From contig BFEA01000058.1 of NCBI GenBank assembly GCA_003427395.1, forward strand, positions 1,057,873-1,091,629: DNA of 33,757 nt. The letters run 5' to 3'. The notes under the pieces were generated by a model. That model saw only the letters and a list, made by a program, of their open reading frames with translations, did no database searches and was not told the DNA's origin. This document shows positions 28,682 through 33,757 of the stretch, one piece after another. This DNA comes from Chara braunii. Taxonomy: Eukaryota; Streptophyta; Charophyceae; Charales; Characeae. Numbering within the stretch: the stretch's first letter is position 1; each line of letters begins with the position of its first letter. The translations under genes were made by a program, and so were the position numbers.

Positions 28682-29888
28682 CCGTGGTTACTATAAACGG
28701 CTTATCAGGATCGGAAAGTTTCAAGACTTCATAATGCGTTAGTGCATGCTTCAGATGTTTGAAAGCAGCCTCGCACTCATCTGTCCACTCCCACGGGGTA
28801 TCAAGGCGGGTCAGATCATTCAAAGGAGCGGCCACTACGCTATAGTTCTTTACAAAAGTCCGGTAGTAGCCTGTCAGTCCTAAGAAAGATCTCATCTCAG
28901 TCACAAACTGAGGTCGTGGCCAATCACGAATGCTGGCCACCTTCGCGTCATCGGGCTTCAACCCTTCCGCGAAGATCTCATGACCCAAGTACAAGACACG
29001 GGTGCGCCCAAACTCACACTTCTCACTGTTGACCTTGAACTTGTGCTGTCGCAGGAGACTAAGGACTTTGTCCAAGTGTGCAACGTGCTCCTCGACAGTC
29101 TTACTAAAAATAAGTATGTCATCGAGGTACACGATGACAAACTTATCCAAGTAGTCATGGAATATCCGATTCATAGCATGCTGAAAGGTGCCAGGAGCAT
29201 TGCACAGGCCAAAAGGCATCACCACAAACTCGTACAGGTCGTACCTGGTCTGAAATGCGGTTTTGTGTTGATCCTCGGGCCGGATTGCAATCTGATGGTA
29301 CCCGGACTTCAGATCTATCTTGCTGAAGTACCGACACCCTTGCACTCTACCTAACAGATCGTCGATGCGCGGTAGGGGCTCTCTGTTCTTTACAGTGATG
29401 GCATTGAGACCCCTATAATCAATGCACATCCTGAGAGTGCCCTCCTTCTTCTTAGGTACGAATAGAACTGGGGACCCATAAGGAGAGACACTCGGCCGGA
29501 TCCAGCCCTTCTCTACGAGTTCCTTGAGTTGGCGGCGAAGCTCATCAAGCTCGCCTGGAGACATCCAATAAATCCTACCCTTCGGGATACTAGACCCTGG
29601 GATAGTCTCTATCGCGTGGACGACCTCTCTCTCAACAACTCCTGTCGGCTCTTCAAATATATCAGGGTACTTAGCAACTACTCCCTCTATCTCCGGCGGC
29701 ATTTTCACCGGCTCGCCTGCACCAGAGACATAAACTAAGTACATACCCTCCTCCTGATTTTGCTTATAATAATTATAGAACGCGGCCGCACACATGCACC
29801 CGTAGGACTCGATCAGACTACTAGCTTTGAACTTGTGTAATCTGGCGGTCCCTCCATCTGGCAAGGTGTGTTTGACCACTTTTCGGTC
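28659..29888 (-). CDS. pol: Chromovirus pol, part 2: reverse transcriptase
   Basis: This is the frame downstream of the nonsense codon at 29889-29891. It encodes a linker, then reverse transcriptase with the motifs GSPVLFVPKKKEGTLRMCID, FSKIDLKSGYHQI (first catalytic aspartate), MPFGLCNAPGTFQ and VIVYLDDILIFSK (YLDD at about residues 251-254 of the frame counted from 29879), then the thumb YLGHEI and the SFLGLTGYYRTFV connection. The frame ends in VTTDVKRIWH; the expected continuation, VTTDxSEYGIS, lies in the next frame, so one extra base near 28676-28680 explains the break. Reverse transcriptase makes cDNA from genomic RNA inside the element's particles. All catalytic residues are present. 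Confidence 0.93.
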   Translation of the reverse strand, partial: DRKVVKHTLPDGGTARLHKFKASSLIESYGCMCAAAFYNYYKQNQEEGMYLVYVSGAGEPVKMPPEIEGVVAKYPDIFEEPTGVVEREVVHAIETIPGSSIPKGRIYWMSPGELDELRRQLKELVEKGWIRPSVSPYGSPVLFVPKKKEGTLRMCIDYRGLNAITVKNREPLPRIDDLLGRVQGCRYFSKIDLKSGYHQIAIRPEDQHKTAFQTRYDLYEFVVMPFGLCNAPGTFQHAMNRIFHDYLDKFVIVYLDDILIFSKTVEEHVAHLDKVLSLLRQHKFKVNSEKCEFGRTRVLYLGHEIFAEGLKPDDAKVASIRDWPRPQFVTEMRSFLGLTGYYRTFVKNYSVVAAPLNDLTRLDTPWEWTDECEAAFKHLKHALTHYEVLKLSDPDKPFIVTTDVKRIWH

Positions 29889-30461
29889 TCAGTCAAACTG
29901 GGGCTGTGCCACAGAGAGGTAGTACATACCTAACAACATGTCCATGGGGAGTTCATCGCTTACTAGGAACGAGACACGATGTCTCAAGTCCCCTCCCGCG
30001 TACGTGAAACAACACTCTACATCCTGGAGGTTGTCGTTAACTACCATGCGCTGTTTGTTGGCACAGGTCGACTCCACAGGTCGACTCAGGTGTTGCACTC
30101 GCCCCTGTAAGCGCAGTCTCTCAACGCACGCGCGACTAATAAAGTTCCGCGTCGAGCAAGTGTCATAATAGGCCCCGGCCTTGCGGCCGCCAATAACGAC
30201 CTCGCTGACGAACATCTCACCCTTAGGAGCTTTGACTAAGGCCGTCCAAGAAGCTAGCGGGTCTAATCTAGACCACTCTACCTCTAGCTCCTCTAAGGAC
30301 TCAAACACATTCATCGAACAGAGGCTCGATGAGTCTGAATGTGTTTGCGGGACGACGTTGGAGTCAGTAGCTTGGGCCATCTCTCGAGATGGTGAGGGTG
30401 TCTCCACCACCTCGACCCTAGTAGGAACAGCTACAATCCCTACTGGCCCGACGTGTTTCCC
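29889..30461 (-). CDS. pol: Chromovirus pol, part 1: aspartic protease
   Basis: The frame is open from the gag overlap, is reached by -1 frameshifting at 30455-30461, and ends at TGA 29889-29891. The protease signature is YDTCSTRNFIS, the retropepsin D-T/S-G pattern with cysteine in place of glycine, followed by a flap region and DMLLGMYYL, equivalent to the ILG motif of the second half-site. It cleaves the Gag-Pol polyprotein. The terminal codons read QFD-stop-DRKVVK; related elements usually have tryptophan here, so a TGG-to-TGA change is likely. The cysteine after D-T is unusual. Confidence 0.85.
   Translation of the reverse strand, partial: GKHVGPVGIVAVPTRVEVVETPSPSREMAQATDSNVVPQTHSDSSSLCSMNVFESLEELEVEWSRLDPLASWTALVKAPKGEMFVSEVVIGGRKAGAYYDTCSTRNFISRACVERLRLQGRVQHLSRPVESTCANKQRMVVNDNLQDVECCFTYAGGDLRHRVSFLVSDELPMDMLLGMYYLSVAQPQFD
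30420..30461 (-). promoter_or_regulatory. Predicted -1 ribosomal frameshift site (gag to protease)
   Basis: On the minus strand the heptamer GGGAAAC (30461-30455) lies in the gag frame as G GGA AAC, the X XXY YYZ form known in several retroviruses and plant viruses. Slipping back one base leads exactly into the protease frame. The gag stop TAG (30442-30440) lies 13 bases on. A 10-base spacer is followed by a stem AGTAGGGA/TTCCTACT (30444-30437 with 30427-30420) with a 9-base loop. Stem strength is modest and the spacer is a little long, so a pseudoknot may be needed. Confidence 0.65.
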
Positions 30462-32412
30462 GGAGCACTGCCTGAAGAACTGGCAATGTTGCTACCAACG
30501 GGTTGAGAGGATCCTAACACCTGCCCCATCGTAGGCGGGATCTTTTCTGTCACCTTCTTGTTGCGACACTTGAATTGGCGATGGCCATATTGGCCACAAC
30601 GGATACAGGCCTGCCGAGAGTAACGATCTCTCCACACGTCCTCTGTGAGACCCGCTTTCTCCCATGGAGGAGCATTGGGGTCAACTTGACTCCTAGACCG
30701 GGAGCCTCCGCGGCGTTTACCGGTCGCCTTACCTTTTTGTGCTACGGCAGCGACCACTCCACCCTCTGAGGTGTCTAAGCTGCCTGCCTCTAAACCTACT
30801 CCCTCCTGGAGGTTGCCGTCCAACTCGATGGTTGAACCATCGTTATCGACAAACATTAAGCGACCCTTCGCCTTCCAGTTGGGAGGCAGTGTCTTCTTTC
30901 TCCCTTCCGTAGTGGGTGCCTGTCCATGCCCTATCTTTGCTTCCAGGTCTAGGGCCACCTTGCTAAACGAAGGGAAGTTGTGCATATTGATGTTGGCCTC
31001 TTTTGCCAACTGGTTCCTGAGAGGCTGTGAAAAACATCTCAGGTACGAAGTCAACAGGACCTGAGGATCATAGCGTACCCCAGGGACACAGATCGAACCG
31101 CTCAACAGCGTCGGTGGCTTCCCTTACTGACTTAAACTGCCGCGTGTGCAGTGTCAGGATCGCGTCAGTGGCCCTTTGAGCCTCCTGAGGATCATGCCAC
31201 CTTTCTTCCACCATCTTCAGGAAGTCCTCCAATTTCTGGGAGGCCGCCCAAGCGCGGAAGTCATGTCCGTATCCCTGAAGTTGTACTAGACCACTCAACC
31301 ATCTCGCTGCACTACCCTCGAGGTAGGAGGCAGCCACAAGCACTTCTTCGTGCGGCAAGGTGAGTTTGCACCTGACGTAGACCGGCACTGCCCTCAACCA
31401 AGTGTCGAGTGTCCCCTGTAAAAGGTTTAGGAGCGGCGATGGCCGTCTTTGGAACCCACTGAGTTTGTCCCGGTCCCTGCACCACCCCGGGCTGTGGACC
31501 CGGTGATACAGGTTGCTGTACTAGCTGCTGGGGCTGTGTGCCCTGTGGCTGCACAGGTTGCGAGACAACAGGCTGCGTGGTAACTGCAACATGCAACGGA
31601 CTCTGAGTGAACACTGTCTGTACAGGAACCTGCGCACTACTCCCTGCTGTTACCCCTCCTGACAGAGGCATGCCCAGGGAAACGATAGCAACTGATGACG
31701 GGGCTACATATGGGGATACCCCAGTCACCGGCGGGACAGAGAAGGGAGGATATGGCACGGGCCAGGCACCAGTCCCTGCAGGTGATGGTGTTGCCTGAGA
31801 ACGCCCTGCCAATATGGCTAGGCTCTGCTGGATGTCCTGAAGGATGGTGGTCTGATGCTCCTGCATCTCTATTACCCCTAGCAGAGCTCTCCTGACTACC
31901 CTCACATCATCATCCATGTTCGTCAGGTCCATCGTCTCTAACTCCTCTATGTCTGTCTCTCTTCGTTGCATCCTGGTTCTTCTTCTAATCATCATTTCCT
32001 TCTCTCTTTTTATCTGTCCTAATGCCTGCTGTAGCTGTGCCTCTTGCAGGGCTGCCTGCTGGATGGCGACATCCTCTGGGGTCAACACCGCGGGCTGGCT
32101 TGCCATTAAGCCAGTGGACTGACTCACGGTCTGCGCAACCGTGGACCCGGCGGTACCTGAACTACCGGCTTGGGAAGTCTGCTGCGCAGACGTGCTCATG
32201 GATGTGGTAGCCATGGCTGCAGTAGCACCGACCTCACTAGCTAATGCCCTGCTGGCCTCGGCTGCTCTAGCTCTCCTCTGCTGCTGCCTCTCCCTCTGCA
32301 GGCGGAACGGTTCCCTATCACCCTCCGGCCCTAGGGACACGTGAGTTATCGGGCCTCGAACTGATCGCAATATCCTGCGGTCGTCCTCTCCGGTGTCCTC
32401 TCTGCCGCTCAT
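30440..32412 (-). pseudogene. gag: Chromovirus gag, two frameshifts
   Basis: The likely start is ATG at 32412 (MSGREDTGEDD). The N-terminal 300 residues are rich in Ala, Thr, Gln and Pro, with a basic/acidic heptad-like stretch (KREKEMMIRRRTRMQRR). A frameshift near 31400, after KPFTGDTR, moves to the capsid-like segment WLRAVPVYVRCKLTLP. A second, near 31080, after VERFDLC, leads to VRYDPQVLLTSYLRCF and on to a CCHC knuckle CIRCGQYGHRQFKC near the C-terminus (C-x2-C-x4-H-x4-C). The frame closes at TAG 30440-30442. Gag forms the particle and binds genomic RNA. Short breaks in otherwise intact coding sequence suggest recent mutation or sequencing errors. Confidence 0.88.
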
Positions 32413-33654
32413 AGGCTACAACACTATGCACCGTCTACACTAGATCATACAAGATACCTACCGCAGCATAGTGCACATACCAACTAATTAGTGGTGGCTA
32501 CTTTTGGAACAGATCTCATTTGGGGTCAGCAGATAATTCAGATTCCTACAACTGAAACTATTTTGAGTATGACTAGTCTGCAAACAGAAGCACCAGTTCT
32601 AACTAATGCTGTCTGTCAGATGTCAATGGCAGTCCATTTAACTAATCAAAACATAAAAATAGAATCACTTGTGTGAATAGGACAGCATGGTATTTTCTCG
32701 AACTTGTCACCTGGAATCAACCCCTCCCTCCAATCTACACTTGCCGTCAGCGTCCTGAGCAATCAGGTCGCATCCGTGACTGAAGGTGTGCAATCCGGTC
32801 CCACCCCTGTGCCCCAGGTTATCGTCGAGCAAGGCAGCCACAACACTCTTATTTATCCTCGTACGCCGACGAGCCTTACACTCGGTTGATCTGGCTGATC
32901 AAGAGGCAATTTAACGTCCGCCCCCAAGTGACATAAGGAATTATTTTACGTCGCAACAGGACGACGATCACAGCCAGATTCAGAGCCGAGTCCCCAACCA
33001 GAAATGTTTATAGACGGTCTGGTAAGCGTCTCAAGAGGCTGCCACAGCCGAGTTAACCTCTATCTGCGCAAGCAGCAGAACCAAAGACTTGCAGCGAAGC
33101 ATGCGTGTACTACACCCAGTGGGTTGGCATGGTGACCGTAACCCAGGTCTTTGTCCAGGGCCCTTCAGAAAGCAACGCCCTCTTCCCCCTGATGCTCCAC
33201 AGGAAGTATGCCGACTCTCAAGGTTGAGCGCACTCGACACCTCACGATGAGAGGACTCTCAAGTTGGATCACACAACCTCACGGTAAGAAGTGTTGGAGA
33301 GGGTAGATAAGGTTGGGAGTAACGTACCTCAATATTGCTGCCCCCAACCACAGAGATAATCTCACCAGATGACCCAATGGCAATTGCGATGACCAGTCAC
33401 TGCATCGGCACAACCAGCATTATCCGCCGTTCCACCTCAGCATCAATCGCACATTAGATAGTTCTCATCACACTGTCCAGACCACATTCACCTTACATAG
33501 CCTTCCTGGCGAACCCGTCAACTCCAGGGTCGCCTTCACACTCGTCTCCACCCTCCTCACTACACACCACTTACGGCCAAACTCGCCCAGCAGACCGCAT
33601 GTATGTACCGCATAAGGCAGAAGACAAGCGCCAGATGAGCGCAATCGTACCACA
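32413..33654 (-). other. Chromovirus 5' leader
   Basis: About 1.24 kb separates the primer site from the gag start. No open frame of note is seen. Packaging signals and translation elements would be expected here but cannot be pinpointed. Confidence 0.6.
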
Positions 33655-33666
33655 GCTCTGATACCA
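33655..33666 (-). other. Primer-binding site, tRNA-iMet
   Basis: TGGTATCAGAGC on the minus strand is the standard plant retrotransposon site complementary to the 3' end of initiator tRNA-Met. Three bases (33667-33669) separate it from the LTR. Confidence 0.92.
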
Positions 33667-33669
33667 AAT

Positions 33670-33757
33670 TGCAAGGAAGATGAGCATTAGCGAACTCCAT
33701 CAATCAAACAGCATCATACATATGAGTCCAGATAGTCTTGACCTCGAACCAACAGCA
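33670..33757 (-). repeat. 5' LTR of the chromovirus (first 88 bp, plus-strand side)
   Basis: Identical to 25883-25968 for 86 bases; the last two bases of the window differ from the other LTR. The remainder is outside the window. Confidence 0.9.

Larger units (their letters stand above)
25883..33757 (-). mobile_element. Ty3/gypsy chromovirus, nearly complete, minus strand
   Basis: The element has TG...CA LTRs, a tRNA-iMet primer site, gag with CCHC knuckle, and pol in the order protease, reverse transcriptase, RNase H, integrase, which is the Ty3/gypsy order; a chromodomain-like tail marks a chromovirus. The 3' LTR is complete and 88 bp of the 5' LTR are in the window. The left flank GCTTG (25878-25882) is the probable target duplication; its partner is outside. 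Gag-pol has two frameshifts in gag, one nonsense codon between protease and reverse transcriptase, and one frameshift before RNase H. Confidence 0.95.

Overview
This is a stretch of nuclear DNA from a plant-lineage eukaryote. It holds no convincing single-copy host gene and is almost entirely transposable elements, microsatellites and foldback DNA. Supporting signs are a Ty3/gypsy chromovirus primed by a plant-type initiator tRNA-Met site, L1-like LINEs with endonuclease, reverse transcriptase and a C-terminal zinc knuckle, a U6 snRNA fragment, tRNA-like pol III promoters and long runs of simple repeats. The mix would fit a large, repeat-rich streptophyte genome such as a charophyte alga. That placement is an impression, not something the sequence proves.

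Region by region. Positions 1-6660 hold a minus-strand L1-like element (LINE-A), running off the left edge. Its ORF1 carries an internally duplicated module. Its ORF2 has endonuclease, reverse transcriptase and C-terminal zinc-knuckle parts, and is broken by stops and frameshifts. A 522-bp AT-rich element with terminal inverted repeats (2747-3268) sits inside the reverse transcriptase. Positions 6660-13200 hold tRNA-like sequences, several foldback or MITE-like elements (one family present three times), microsatellites, an assembly gap (10832-10898) and a truncated U6 snRNA copy ending in 28 A (12071-12152). Positions 13200-16390 are mainly satellites: a TGTACA-rich array, a GAA array and local tandem duplications. 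Positions 16393 to about 18690 hold a second, 5'-truncated plus-strand LINE (LINE-B) whose reverse transcriptase active site reads FANN instead of FADD. Positions 19170-25260 hold a two-level tandem repeat (20438-21057), further tandem duplications and tRNA-like fragments. Positions 25274-25652 hold a 379-bp non-autonomous element with a perfect 8-bp target duplication (hAT-like).

Positions 25883-33757 hold a nearly complete minus-strand Ty3/gypsy chromovirus: 3' LTR, polypurine tract, integrase with chromodomain-like tail, RNase H, reverse transcriptase, protease, gag, leader, tRNA-iMet primer site, and the first 88 bp of the 5' LTR. The 86 comparable LTR bases are identical, so the insertion looks young, yet gag-pol carries three frameshifts and a nonsense codon. 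The gag-protease junction holds a canonical -1 frameshift heptamer (GGGAAAC) followed by a predicted stem-loop, which is the best candidate regulatory signal in the window.

How the parts relate: the LINE and LTR elements encode, or once encoded, mobilisation machinery. The tRNA-like sequences and the polyadenylated U6 fragment are the kind of cargo LINE machinery copies in trans. The short inverted-repeat elements would depend on DNA transposases not present here.
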